From JBBKXR01 sp037969585 (GTDB lineage: Bacteria > Verrucomicrobiota > Verrucomicrobiia > Verrucomicrobiales > DEV007), in the NCBI GenBank assembly GCA_037969585.1, contig JBBKXR010000173.1, positions 15,058-79,057 of the forward strand: a DNA stretch of 64,000 bases. Reading direction: 5' to 3'. This document shows positions 33,666-42,505 of the stretch, piece by piece; the stretch's first letter is position 1; the number at the start of each line of letters is the position of its first letter. The position numbers and the translations under genes are program-made. The notes beneath the pieces were generated by a model. That model was not told the origin of the DNA. It saw only the letters and a list, made by a program, of their open reading frames with translations, and made no database searches.

Positions 33666-35537
33666 CTATTTAGCAGGGTCACCCGCGACGGCTTTGATCC
33701 GTCGCAAATGAGGTGTGCCCGCGAGGTAAAGGTCGTTTCCGAGGAATACCATTCGACCGGGAACTGCGGGGCCTAGTGTTTCGATCGCGAAGGTCTTCGG
33801 GTCGGCGCGCAGCAGAGATCCGTCGCAGAAAAAATACACGAGTTGGTCGGGGCCGAGAGCAATTTGCCGGATTGCCTTGGCGGGTAGGGCGACACGGTTT
33901 GTGACCTCGCCGGTCTCGATGTCGGCCGAATACATGACCGGCAATTTGTCATTAAGGCCGAGCCCGAATAATTTGCCGTTCGCCGTCTCGACGATGACTC
34001 CTGCGGATCCGTCCGATAGCGGTGAAAACTGGCGGGCCACTTTTCCTGACCGAGTGTCGTAGATGATCAGTCGGCCATCACGGGGTTTGATTTCGGGATG
34101 GGCGGGGTCGGCGGAAAAGTCCGAGGCGTAGACGATGTAGCGACCGGCGTGTGCTGATGCGAGGTATTCGCAGTCGTCGTTGGGAAAGTGTATTCCACCG
34201 AATTTCTGAGTGGTTGGATCGAACCAACCGAGGGCGCCGCCGGTTGACTCGCGTTCGTTGTGATTGCCGGAGTAAATTCTTCCGTCGGCACCGCGGATAA
34301 GGAACAGAGCATGCTTCGATTTGAGGCTCTCGTGCCAGTCGCCGATCAGTCGGGCATGGCTGCCGTCGAACAAACCAAACACGCTGTTCGGGTAGCCGCA
34401 GAAGTAAGTCGTGCCATCGAACTCTTGTAAATCGTAGACGTTCTTTGAAGCGGGACTGCCCAGCTGTGAGTAGTCGCCGGTCTTCGGATCGAAAGTGTGG
34501 ACATTGCCATAAGGGCCGGTGGAAATGAGCAGGCGATCATCGGCGAGGGGTGAGATCCGTTCGATGGTCATGTCCTGACCTGATATGGGAATGATCGCGT
34601 TGCGCCACTGGTTGGGATCCGTGTCGTGCGGCAATCGGTAGCGCAGGGCCGCGCCGTTGGCATCGACGGCAAGAGTGCGGCCGATGGCTTGGATTTCGGG
34701 TTGGGGCTGATCGATGCCCGGCACGTGGGAGTCGTCGTATTTGGGAATCGCGTCGACCAATTCGGCAGTTGCATTGCGCAGACGAAAAAACTGTTCGGCG
34801 GCTTTTCCGCTCTCAGGTGCAGCCAGTTTCACCTGGAGAAATACCTCGTCGCCGCGCTGGTGGATCTCAGGGAAATCATTGGTGGCATATTCGAACAGCT
34901 TGGTTTGTGCTCCTGACTCAAGATCGCAGGCGACGACGTGCCACGGCATCTTGCCCGCTGCTGTGTAGGCGAAACGACCATCGGAACCGATTGAGTAGCC
35001 GTAAATATTCTTCGTCTGAAACGGTCCGCCCTGCGGTCCGAAGTTGGTGGTCTCGCCAGTGGAAGGAACGTAGCGGGCGGCGGAGCCGCTGGGATAGTCG
35101 GAGACAAAAACGTCACCGTCCGGGCCGATCGCCAGACCGCGCAGCCAGCGGGCCCCGGGGATAGGTCGATGATATTCGACGGAATCCGCCACGGGATCAT
35201 AAACGGAAAGCCCACCGGCTCCGCAGGAAGAGAACAGTTTGCCGTCGGCGCCGATCATCGTAGGCCATTGCAAATAGTCGTTCTCAAAGCCGGCAGCAGC
35301 GGCCTTTTTCGAACTGCCGTCCTGGAGATTAACAATCCAGGTGCCGTCGCCGTCGACGAATCCGATCAATAAGCGGGACGGATAGTGTTTCGTGCCCGGA
35401 GAAATCGCGTGGCCTCGAATCCGCGCCTGTCGCTCCACAGGGCCCAGATCTTCCACGATCACGTCAGCGCCGCGTCCCTCAAATCCGCTGCCGATCAGAA
35501 CCAGAAGCAGCGACGCGATGCGAACCTGGGGTAGCAT
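33666..35537 (-). CDS. Exported beta-propeller protein
   Basis: A 623-residue protein with a signal peptide (MLPQVRIASLLLVLIGSGFEGRGA) and tandem propeller-type segments (GADGKLFSSCGAGGLSVYDPVADSVEYH, GPDGDVFVSDYPSGSAARYVPSTGETTNFGPQG, LLISTGPYGNVHTFDPKTGDYSQLG). It resembles SMP-30/virginiamycin B lyase-like or streptogramin-lyase-fold propellers, but with no clear catalytic site. I start at the ATG that yields a signal peptide; the frame is open 270 bases further up without homology. Role unknown; typical of secreted PVC proteins. No operon partner. Confidence 0.72.
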   Translation of the reverse strand: MLPQVRIASLLLVLIGSGFEGRGADVIVEDLGPVERQARIRGHAISPGTKHYPSRLLIGFVDGDGTWIVNLQDGSSKKAAAAGFENDYLQWPTMIGADGKLFSSCGAGGLSVYDPVADSVEYHRPIPGARWLRGLAIGPDGDVFVSDYPSGSAARYVPSTGETTNFGPQGGPFQTKNIYGYSIGSDGRFAYTAAGKMPWHVVACDLESGAQTKLFEYATNDFPEIHQRGDEVFLQVKLAAPESGKAAEQFFRLRNATAELVDAIPKYDDSHVPGIDQPQPEIQAIGRTLAVDANGAALRYRLPHDTDPNQWRNAIIPISGQDMTIERISPLADDRLLISTGPYGNVHTFDPKTGDYSQLGSPASKNVYDLQEFDGTTYFCGYPNSVFGLFDGSHARLIGDWHESLKSKHALFLIRGADGRIYSGNHNERESTGGALGWFDPTTQKFGGIHFPNDDCEYLASAHAGRYIVYASDFSADPAHPEIKPRDGRLIIYDTRSGKVARQFSPLSDGSAGVIVETANGKLFGLGLNDKLPVMYSADIETGEVTNRVALPAKAIRQIALGPDQLVYFFCDGSLLRADPKTFAIETLGPAVPGRMVFLGNDLYLAGTPHLRRIKAVAGDPAK

Positions 35538-35616
35538 GGGGCGGTGGGACAGTTGAGAGGAAGGCGATGACAATCGATGGAATGGTAGATCAGTTCTCCT
35601 GACCCCGTTCCCCTCA

Positions 35617-35988
35617 TCAGGCGGAGGTGACTTCAGCAAGCATGGTTCGCAACTCTGCCGGCGAAACCGGTTTGGGTAGGCCCCGGGTGAAGCCTGCATC
35701 GCGCAACTGCGCCCGCTCCTCATCGAGGTCCCATCCACTGAGTGCCACGAGAATTGGCTGCGTCGTGAGTTCGAGAGCACGGATCTCGCGTGCCGCTGCG
35801 TAGCCATCCAGAATCGGCATTCTGAGGTCCATCAGTATGAGACCGGGCTGGAACTCCTGGGTTATTTCGACAGCCAGCTTTCCGTTGCCTGCGGTGCGTA
35901 CCTCAAAGCCTTCAAACTCGAAAAAAATCGCCAGCGACTCTAGAGAAGCCGGCGAATCATCTACGACAAGGATACGTGAAAGACTCAT
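35617..35988 (-). CDS. Single-domain response regulator (receiver)
   Basis: A 123-residue stand-alone receiver domain: acidic pair in ILVVDDSPA (residues 10-11), phosphoacceptor Asp 54 (LILMDLRMP), Ser in LVALSGWD and Lys 106 (LPKPVS). No output domain. It is divergent from the MetOD1/histidine kinase pair with 151 bases between them, and its sequence shares the unusual VAxSGW segment and overall pattern with the receiver fused to that kinase. It probably relays phosphate from or to that hybrid kinase; this is inference from similarity and position. Confidence 0.88.
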   Translation of the reverse strand: MSLSRILVVDDSPASLESLAIFFEFEGFEVRTAGNGKLAVEITQEFQPGLILMDLRMPILDGYAAAREIRALELTTQPILVALSGWDLDEERAQLRDAGFTRGLPKPVSPAELRTMLAEVTSA

Positions 35989-36139
35989 CGGTAACAGTAG
36001 GGCGCTGCTCAGCGCTAATGTCTAGCCCGTACGCGATATTTCCTGCGTGTGGTAAACGCGGGCGATGCAGATCGGATCGGCAGCAACGACCAATCGAGCT
36101 TGTATAAACGGACGGCGCCTGAGATAGTTCCAAACCGTC

Positions 36140-36688
36140 ATGTCCGAATCCTCCGATACAGCTATCTCGGTAGAGGAAGCGCCTGTGCCTCTCGAACGCG
36201 ACCTTTTTCTGCGCACACTGCTCCGGCACCTGTCGGGCACTCTGCAGGACATCGTGGGAATGGATGAAGCATCGGGCCTTATCAGTCTCGTCGGTCAGGA
36301 AATGGGAGATGAGATCAACCAAAGCTATCAAAAAGCGCTGGGAGTCAGTGGACTGAATCGCGAACAAGTCAGCGAAGTGCTGGTGGACCTGAAGCGTCGC
36401 ATCCAGGGAGATTTCTACATTATCGAGCAGGACGACGAGAAAATCGTTCTCGGCAATCGCGCCTGCCCTTTCGGAGATAAGGTCGTTGGTCGCCCAGCCC
36501 TGTGCATGATGACGTCGAATGTATTTGGCAGCATCACCGCAGAAAATCTCGGCTATTCCAAGGTCGTTATCGAAGAGGCCATTGCCAACGGTGCGCCGAC
36601 CTGTCGGGTGGTAGTTTATCTTCAGGCCACTCCGGAAGCCAACGAGGCAGACGGGCGCGAATATTTTAAAGACTCACCGCAACAGTGA
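36140..36688 (+). CDS. Methanogen output domain 1 (MetOD1)-type sensory protein
   Basis: A 182-residue protein consisting almost wholly of a MetOD1-like domain. The core reads LGNRACPFGDKVVGRPALCMMTSNVFGSITAENLG and then IANGAPTCRVVVYLQ; the three Cys (about residues 114, 122 and 154) are the conserved ones and suggest metal or redox sensing. Upstream are helical regions (LERDLFLRTLLRHLSG, VGQEMGDEINQSYQKALG). The stop overlaps the GTG start of the histidine kinase, so the two are translationally coupled. The domain is found as the output of archaeal sensor proteins; stand-alone coupling to a kinase suggests it is the input here. Fold assignment is by recognition of the Cys pattern. Confidence 0.78.
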   Translation: MSESSDTAISVEEAPVPLERDLFLRTLLRHLSGTLQDIVGMDEASGLISLVGQEMGDEINQSYQKALGVSGLNREQVSEVLVDLKRRIQGDFYIIEQDDEKIVLGNRACPFGDKVVGRPALCMMTSNVFGSITAENLGYSKVVIEEAIANGAPTCRVVVYLQATPEANEADGREYFKDSPQQ

Positions 36689-39024
36689 CTGCTGAGCAAT
36701 TTCGAGAACTCGCTGATCACCTGCCCGAACCCAGTCTGCTGCTCGAAGGGGGTGGTAGGATTCTGGCCGCCAATCGTTCGTTCGACCGCCGCCACTCGAC
36801 TTCAAATGGGAAGATGTTTTCCGACGTGGTGGCGAGTCCGTCGCGATACGCCGAGGCTTACCTGAAAAAGTGTCGACGCAGCGGCAGCTTGGTTCTGGGC
36901 GCCGTCGAATTGCGGGACCTCGATGGTGCGGTCGTCTCGTATCGCTGCGAGGGCGCGCTACTCACTCGCGGAAGCGACGCGGCGCCGGCGCAGATCTTTG
37001 TCAGGCTGCTACTAAAGGCCGAGGCAGTGAAGCAATTGGATGCCCTGAATCGCCGGATAAAAGATCTGGGAGCGGAGATTCAGCGGCGCTCCCACGCGGA
37101 GCGGACTCTGAGCGAGCGGGAGGAGTGGCTGCGCGTCACTCTGGCCAGTATCGCCGAAGGCGTGATCGTTACCGATACCAAATGTGCGATTCGGTCGATG
37201 AATGCGATGGCCGTTGCGCTGACGGGCTGGGGCGAAGCTGAGGCGATCGGTAGACCTCTGGAGGATATCTTCCGTGTCGTCGATGCTGCCTCAGGAGCAA
37301 AGGTGGAAAACCCGGCCAGCCAGGCGCTGCGCCGCGAACAACCTCACCAGTCGTTCGATGAACTGATGCTGCTCAATCGGGATGGCGGGGAGAATCCGCG
37401 CATCATCAATCAAAGCTCTGCACCGATTCGGGATCACCGCAGCGAGATCATCGGCGCTACCCTGATCTTTCGAGACATCAGTGAACGGCGCGTCGCCGAA
37501 CGACGTATCGCCGATCTGGATCAGCACTTAAGATTCGTGCTCGACGCCACGGGTGTCGGGCGGTCGTTGCACAAGCTTCCCCTCGACCAGCTTGACTGGG
37601 ACAACCGAACTCGGGAGCTTTTTTTTGCCGCCCCGGACAGCGATCCCACAAAGGAGCTGTATTATTCGCGGCTGCATCCCGACGATCGCGAAGCCACGCG
37701 AACCGCGCTCAGCGATTCGATAAAGACACGCACAGTGTATGACATCGAGCATCGGGTCGTTGAACCCGGTTCGGGGGTGGTTCGCTGGCTGAGGTCCACT
37801 GGGATCCCCAGTTATGATGCCGACGGCGAGGCTGTGCGCTCCGACGGGATCGTTTTCGACATCACAGCGCAGAAGGAAACTGAATCGGAACTGCGCTCGA
37901 TCGCCGCGGAACTGTCCGAGACGAACCGCAGGAAAAATGAATTCCTGGCGATGTTGGCTCATGAATTGCGCAATCCGCTCGCGCCCCTACGCACCGGCCT
38001 GGAGATACTGAAGATGGCGGAGGGTAAGGACCCCGCCGTGGGTGAGCGGACCCGCAACATGATGGAGCGCCAATTGCTACAGCTCATTGTCCTGATCGAC
38101 GACCTGATGGATGTTTCGAGAATATCGAGGGGCAGGCTGAAGCTGAAATCGAAAGCGGTCGATCTGCGGGAAGTCATTAAGCTTGCCTGTGAGGAAGCTC
38201 TGCCGGTGATCGAAGCCGCCGGACACAATTTCGAAGCCAGCCTACCCGACGAATCCATCTTTCTAAACGCCGATCCGAATCGTCTGGCACAGGTTTTCTC
38301 GAATCTGCTGAACAACGCAGCGAAATTTACGCCCGGGCCGGGCCATATCCGGCTCGCCGTCAGCGTCGGCGAGGGAGAGGTAATCATCTCTATCGGCGAC
38401 AATGGTATTGGCATCGATCCGGACCAGCAGCAGCAGATCTTTGAAATGTTCGCTCAGGTCGACCGCAAGACACAGAGTGGCTATGCCGGGCTCGGGATCG
38501 GACTGACGCTGGTCAAATCGTTCACGGAAATGCACGGCGGAAGCATTAGCGTGGTAAGCGATGGCGAAGACAAAGGCAGCGAGTTTACGGTTCGCCTGCC
38601 TCTCGAAAAATGCACGATCACTCCATCCGCTGGAGACGACCGGATCGGCGGGAATGAGCAGGAATTTCGCACCAGGCGCGTGCTGGTGGTCGATGACAAT
38701 CCGGTAGCCGCTGAATCGTTGGAAACGATGATCACCATGATCGGCCACGAGGTTCGCCGCGCCGCAGACGGCCGGCAAGCCGTCGAGGTGGCCAGGGAGT
38801 GGGCGCCAGACGTGATCCTGATGGATTTAGGCATGCCGGTCATGAGTGGCTTCGAAGCGGCGCGAATCATCCGGTCGAAATGTGGCGATCGCGCTCCTCT
38901 CCTTGTCGCGGTATCGGGCTGGGGCACGGACAAGGATCGCACGCGCTCAGCCGAATCCGGCTTTGATCACCATTTAGTGAAGCCCGCCAGTCCCTCGGTG
39001 TTGCGCAAACTGCTGAGTGAGTGA
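36685..39024 (+). CDS. Hybrid sensor histidine kinase with PAS domains and receiver
   Basis: A 779-residue soluble hybrid kinase. A first PAS-like domain (about 8-105), a coiled segment (about 112-145), a PAS domain (146-270, ending TLIFRDISERR), and a PAS_3/PAC-like domain (285-405) precede HisKA (EFLAMLAHELRNPLAP, His 426), the HATPase (NLLNNAAKFT, GIGIDPD, GLGIGLTLVKSF) and a C-terminal receiver (VLVVDDNPVAAESL, phospho-Asp 714, VKPAS). No membrane segment, so cytoplasmic. GTG start overlaps the stop of the MetOD1 gene. It probably phosphorylates its own receiver and the related divergent receiver protein. Confidence 0.93.
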   Translation: MTAEQFRELADHLPEPSLLLEGGGRILAANRSFDRRHSTSNGKMFSDVVASPSRYAEAYLKKCRRSGSLVLGAVELRDLDGAVVSYRCEGALLTRGSDAAPAQIFVRLLLKAEAVKQLDALNRRIKDLGAEIQRRSHAERTLSEREEWLRVTLASIAEGVIVTDTKCAIRSMNAMAVALTGWGEAEAIGRPLEDIFRVVDAASGAKVENPASQALRREQPHQSFDELMLLNRDGGENPRIINQSSAPIRDHRSEIIGATLIFRDISERRVAERRIADLDQHLRFVLDATGVGRSLHKLPLDQLDWDNRTRELFFAAPDSDPTKELYYSRLHPDDREATRTALSDSIKTRTVYDIEHRVVEPGSGVVRWLRSTGIPSYDADGEAVRSDGIVFDITAQKETESELRSIAAELSETNRRKNEFLAMLAHELRNPLAPLRTGLEILKMAEGKDPAVGERTRNMMERQLLQLIVLIDDLMDVSRISRGRLKLKSKAVDLREVIKLACEEALPVIEAAGHNFEASLPDESIFLNADPNRLAQVFSNLLNNAAKFTPGPGHIRLAVSVGEGEVIISIGDNGIGIDPDQQQQIFEMFAQVDRKTQSGYAGLGIGLTLVKSFTEMHGGSISVVSDGEDKGSEFTVRLPLEKCTITPSAGDDRIGGNEQEFRTRRVLVVDDNPVAAESLETMITMIGHEVRRAADGRQAVEVAREWAPDVILMDLGMPVMSGFEAARIIRSKCGDRAPLLVAVSGWGTDKDRTRSAESGFDHHLVKPASPSVLRKLLSE

Positions 39025-39127
39025 CTGACGTCGATCAGCCGGCATCCAGCAGGCGCAGGCCTTGTCGTCGTTTGACATTTACAACCTGTCAGCCGTTTCC
39101 TTCCCCGATAATTCCTGACGGGGGAGG

Positions 39128-39838
39128 TTATGTCGATGACACTCGATCGCCGCGACGTCCGGGGCGGTGGAAAACGATCAAGGCCGCGAGAAGGCCCGCC
39201 GTACCCAATAGGCCAAGGGAATCCGGCTCGGGAACGTTGGTGATCGTGACCGACCAAGAGGTCAGGGCCAAAGGAGTGTTGCCTGCGGCTTTATCGTTGT
39301 CGTCGTAGATCGTCAGTTTCCAGTTACGAGCGCCGTCGGAACCGTAAAACTTGCTGAGATCGCCTTTGGGTCGAAATGTGCCGCTTTGAATCTGATCCTT
39401 GTCGTCGTTCACCTTTTTGGCAGCGTCTTGGTCGAAAGTGACCGTTCCTACGAAGAAAGCCCCTGCGGCGCCCTCTTTAAAGTCACCGTCTTTGATGAGC
39501 TTTATTTCCTCAACGTGAGTGTGATCGCCGTGGTCGCGCAGCCCGGTCAGGGTAAAGGCAACCTCGTCGAATCCCGGTTTAAAGAGTGGACCGAGGGAGA
39601 GTTTGGCAAAGGTGATGGACACAGTGATCTTACCGATGATGGAACTTTTGCCGCCGAAATCGGCAGCCGAGAAACTCACAGTCTGATCCACCGAGCTGTT
39701 GTCGACTACTGCCCCGGTATTGTTGGTTTTGGTCACCGTGACCGACGCGACAGAATCTACTGCGACGAATGCCAACAGGAAAACGATAAAGGGCATCAGG
39801 CAGCGCCCGGAGAGGGCGACTGTAGTAGAGAAAGGCAT
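39128..39838 (-). CDS. PEP-CTERM sorted exported protein with P-domain-like fold
   Basis: A 236-residue secreted protein: signal segment (MPFSTTVALSGRCLMPFIVFLLAFVAVDS), beta-rich body with a segment (GARNWKLTIYDDNDKAAGNTPLALTSWSVTIT) resembling the proprotein-convertase P-domain, and a C-terminal sorting tag VPEPDSLGLLGTAGLLAALIV followed by basic residues. The PEP-CTERM tag targets proteins for exosortase processing and anchoring; no exosortase is in the window. The ATG chosen follows a promoter candidate. Convergent with the histidine kinase. Function unknown. Confidence 0.8.
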   Translation of the reverse strand: MPFSTTVALSGRCLMPFIVFLLAFVAVDSVASVTVTKTNNTGAVVDNSSVDQTVSFSAADFGGKSSIIGKITVSITFAKLSLGPLFKPGFDEVAFTLTGLRDHGDHTHVEEIKLIKDGDFKEGAAGAFFVGTVTFDQDAAKKVNDDKDQIQSGTFRPKGDLSKFYGSDGARNWKLTIYDDNDKAAGNTPLALTSWSVTITNVPEPDSLGLLGTAGLLAALIVFHRPGRRGDRVSST

Positions 39839-40311
39839 TCTAAAAAATAGAGTAAAACACGATAAATATAACCAAGTCTTAAGGAAATACAAGTCATTCA
39901 ATATCAAGGCATTGAATCAGGGGTGTCGATTAACCGGAAATTTTCCGTTCAGCTCCGCAATGAAGTGGCAGGCAAGCGAATGATTCGGTGAACGCCTTTT
40001 CCTCCATTTCCGTAGGGGATAGTCGACCTATTTCAAATATCGATGCCCATCCATTTTTTCAAAATCTCATCGAGAGTTAAATTTCCCGTGGCCTCGAATC
40101 TCCTTACCGGATTGCTGACATCGCTCCTGTCGCTGGAGTGGCATTGGTCCCGTTCTGGACACTGGCGGTCATTTATTTCCATGGTGCCAGCCACGTCACC
40201 AACTCGGTGCTGCGGACTTCCGCCGAACCGATGCGTCACGGCTTTTTTGGCTGCAGCTATTAGGGAATCATCGATACGTAGAAGCCGACCTGTGGCCGAA
40301 GGCGGCCGCGC
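39839..40311. other. Intergenic stretch upstream of the PEP-CTERM gene
   Basis: About 470 bases. The left end is AT-rich and carries the minus-strand promoter candidate at 39865-39892. The remainder holds only short unconvincing frames; the longest (minus, to 40033) shows no family resemblance. Confidence 0.5.
39865..39892 (-). promoter_or_regulatory. Candidate promoter of the PEP-CTERM gene
   Basis: Minus-strand -35 TTGTAT (39892-39887) and -10 TATATT (39870-39865) with a 16-base spacer, about 27 bases before the ATG, in an AT-rich island. Confidence 0.45.
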
Positions 40312-40551
40312 TCAGAATGGGGTGCCGAGACCAAATGCACGGGCGATACACCAGCCGCGAATGCTTTCGAATAGCGCCAGCAACCCGCAGGCAAGAAGGC
40401 CTATCGACCAGAAAACACTATCTATTCCCCACCAGAGGTAGGCGGCGGCAGCCAGGCACAAAACTCCGATCAGGGCTCGCAGTAGCCTGCCACGTCGATC
40501 GATATTGCAGCTCCAAAAGCCATCGTCCGCATTTTGGGGTTCGTTTATCAT
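40312..40551 (-). CDS. Small DUF2892-like membrane protein
   Basis: A 79-residue protein with two membrane segments (LLRALIGVLCLAAAAYLWW and SIGLLACGLLALFE). The signature CNIDRRGRLLRALIGV near residue 15 and the end FESIRGWCIARAFGLGT match the DUF2892 family of small inner-membrane proteins, some of which accompany rhodanese domains. It is divergent from the ADP-ribosylglycohydrolase gene. Function unknown. Confidence 0.75.
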   Translation of the reverse strand: MINEPQNADDGFWSCNIDRRGRLLRALIGVLCLAAAAYLWWGIDSVFWSIGLLACGLLALFESIRGWCIARAFGLGTPF

Positions 40552-40728
40552 GGCTGGCTGGATTACGAATTGATGCTGCTTTGACAGCAGACAGGTCCCC
40601 GCTGGATCAGGTTGCTAAGTTCGTTGAATGCAGCCGCCCAGTTTGAAATTTATGGGGCACGGTGTCAATAACGGGCGCTACGTCTTCTGCGGTGATCGAG
40701 GATCGAACAAAGAATCAGCCAATTAATT

Positions 40729-41829
40729 ATGAAACGATCCTCACAGGGCGCCGAAGAAGTTCCAGAAACGGGACCTTTGCTCGCAACCGACAGGGCTTCA
40801 GGTGCCCTTGTCGGGGCATTCATTGGCGATGCTCTGGCGATGCCGGTGCACTGGTATTACGACCGTCTCGCGCTGCATCGAGACTATGGAGAGGTGCGCG
40901 ATTTTGCTGCTCCACTTGGGCCGCACCCGGGCAGCATACTCTGGCGATCCCACTGGACGGCACCGTCTCCCGAGCTGGACATTCTCGGCGATCAGCGCCC
41001 GTTTTGGGGTCAGCGCGAAGTGCATTATCATCAGAATTTGAAGGCGGGCGAGAATACGCTGACCATGAAACTGGCGGCTCAAGCCTGGCAGATGATGACC
41101 GCGACTGGCGCCTACGACCCGACGATCTACTTGCAGCGCTACATCGACATGATGTGCCAACCGGCGGGTCACCGGGATACCTATGTTGAAGAATGTCACC
41201 GCGAGTTTTTTACCAATCTTGGCCGGGGGCTGCCTGCCGATCGGTGTGCGGTGCGCGAGGAACACATCGGCGGCCTGGTGGCGATGCTTCCGGTCGCGAT
41301 TTACTATGCGGCGAAAAGCGGGAGTTCGGATGCCGACGCCGAATCCGACGCCGAATCCGATAACCTAGCGAGCAGCCTCGCTCTCAAGCATCTTTCGCTC
41401 ACGCATGCCGGCGACAAGATGCGCCTCGCGGCGGAGGCCATCCTTTCGCTGCTGCTGCCGGTCATCCGCGGTGCCTCGTTACAAGAGAGCATCCGCGATG
41501 AAGTCGAGAGCCAGCGTAATCCACATTTCGGGTTTCCGTTTTTCAAGTGGTTGGACGAAGCCGATGAGCGCGTGATCGGTCGACATTTCTCTACTGCCTG
41601 CTACGTCGCGGAAGCGGTTCCAGCGGTGATCTATCTTGCGCTGAAATACGCTCGCCAACCGGAACAGGGCTTGATCGCGAATACCAACCTCGGTGGCGAC
41701 AATGTTCATCGCGGCGCCGTCCTGGGGGCTCTCCTCGGTGCGGAGAACGGTGCTGGAGGCTGGCCGAATCGCTGGCTCGATGGGCTGACCAGTCCGCCAG
41801 ACCTGCAGGCACTTAGCAGCTCCGGATGA
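40729..41829 (+). CDS. ADP-ribosylglycohydrolase family protein
   Basis: A 366-residue protein of the DraG/ARH fold. The N-terminal ASGALVGAFIGDALAMPVHW and a C-terminal metal segment NTNLGGDNVHRGAVLGALLGA are the two diagnostic parts, with the Asp of GGDN as probable ligand. It removes ADP-ribose from a protein or nucleic acid, or acts on another ribosyl compound; no partner transferase lies nearby. An Asp/Glu/Ser-rich insert near residue 205 (GSSDADAESDAESDN) is encoded by a short tandem duplication of a 12-base unit at about 41335-41360. Cytoplasmic; monocistronic. Confidence 0.85.
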   Translation: MKRSSQGAEEVPETGPLLATDRASGALVGAFIGDALAMPVHWYYDRLALHRDYGEVRDFAAPLGPHPGSILWRSHWTAPSPELDILGDQRPFWGQREVHYHQNLKAGENTLTMKLAAQAWQMMTATGAYDPTIYLQRYIDMMCQPAGHRDTYVEECHREFFTNLGRGLPADRCAVREEHIGGLVAMLPVAIYYAAKSGSSDADAESDAESDNLASSLALKHLSLTHAGDKMRLAAEAILSLLLPVIRGASLQESIRDEVESQRNPHFGFPFFKWLDEADERVIGRHFSTACYVAEAVPAVIYLALKYARQPEQGLIANTNLGGDNVHRGAVLGALLGAENGAGGWPNRWLDGLTSPPDLQALSSSG

Positions 41830-41875
41830 CAATGCCGGAGAAGGCGAGCCGGGGTGCGGTCGGTCCGCTTCGCGC

Positions 41876-42505
41876 TCAGTGTTCGACGCGGATTAGCACC
41901 TCGTTGCGACGAAGAAATTCGGGCGTCCACGGCGGATCGTAAAAGGCCAGCATGGCAGAGCCTTTAGCGATCCAGCCATTGCTTTTGATCCAGTCTTCTA
42001 GATCGGACGTCGCTTGCGCGATGGCTTCGTCATCACGAAAGCCGTGAAACCTGATCACCGCGAAATCGCCCGCGCTGACTTGTCGCAACAGTACCGACTC
42101 GCCCGTTGGGGTGGGGGCACCGGCGTCGGCGACATTCTTGGGCAGCACGAAGTTCATTGTCGCCAAATCTCCTCCCTCCGATCGGTCGATCAGCACCGGC
42201 GTGGTCATCGCGACCTTTTGGGCGTCCGCATTTTTTCCGGTGATGTATCCAAAAAGGCGACCGAAACCACCGTTCATGCCGGACCGGAGTTGCGCATCGC
42301 CCATCGTGGTGGCCACCGTCGCCATCGCAGGGTAACGACGTAGCTCAACATCTCCCTCGCGCTGCTGGACCGCGTAGTTCGGTGATTCGTAGCCAAGCCG
42401 AGACGTGGCCAGCGCGGCGTAAGCCAGGGCCAGCACCAGAATTCCACCAATAATCATTAACCACTTGCGCCGTTTTCCGGATTTTTCAGGTTTGTCCGTT
42501 TTCAT
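41876..42505 (-). CDS. SOUL-family heme-binding protein
   Basis: A 209-residue protein with one N-terminal membrane anchor (about residues 14-32) and a SOUL domain: YAVQQREGDVELRRYPAMATVATT, FGRLFGYITGKN, KVAMTTPVLIDR, MNFVLPKNV, FHGFRDDEA, YDPPWTPEFLRRNEVLI. SOUL proteins bind heme or tetrapyrroles, though many bacterial members have unknown roles. I start at the ATG giving MKTDKPEK; a GTG 18 bases upstream is possible. Convergent with the ADP-ribosylglycohydrolase gene. Confidence 0.9.
   Translation of the reverse strand: MKTDKPEKSGKRRKWLMIIGGILVLALAYAALATSRLGYESPNYAVQQREGDVELRRYPAMATVATTMGDAQLRSGMNGGFGRLFGYITGKNADAQKVAMTTPVLIDRSEGGDLATMNFVLPKNVADAGAPTPTGESVLLRQVSAGDFAVIRFHGFRDDEAIAQATSDLEDWIKSNGWIAKGSAMLAFYDPPWTPEFLRRNEVLIRVEH

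Noticed and set aside
39102..39123. Shared terminator between the histidine kinase and PEP-CTERM genes
   Set aside because: Only a five-base CCCCG/CGGGG stem with no T-tract; too weak to call.
40033..40239. 68-codon minus-strand frame in the gap before the DUF2892-like gene
   Set aside because: No start signal, no recognisable family, and composition like a random frame.
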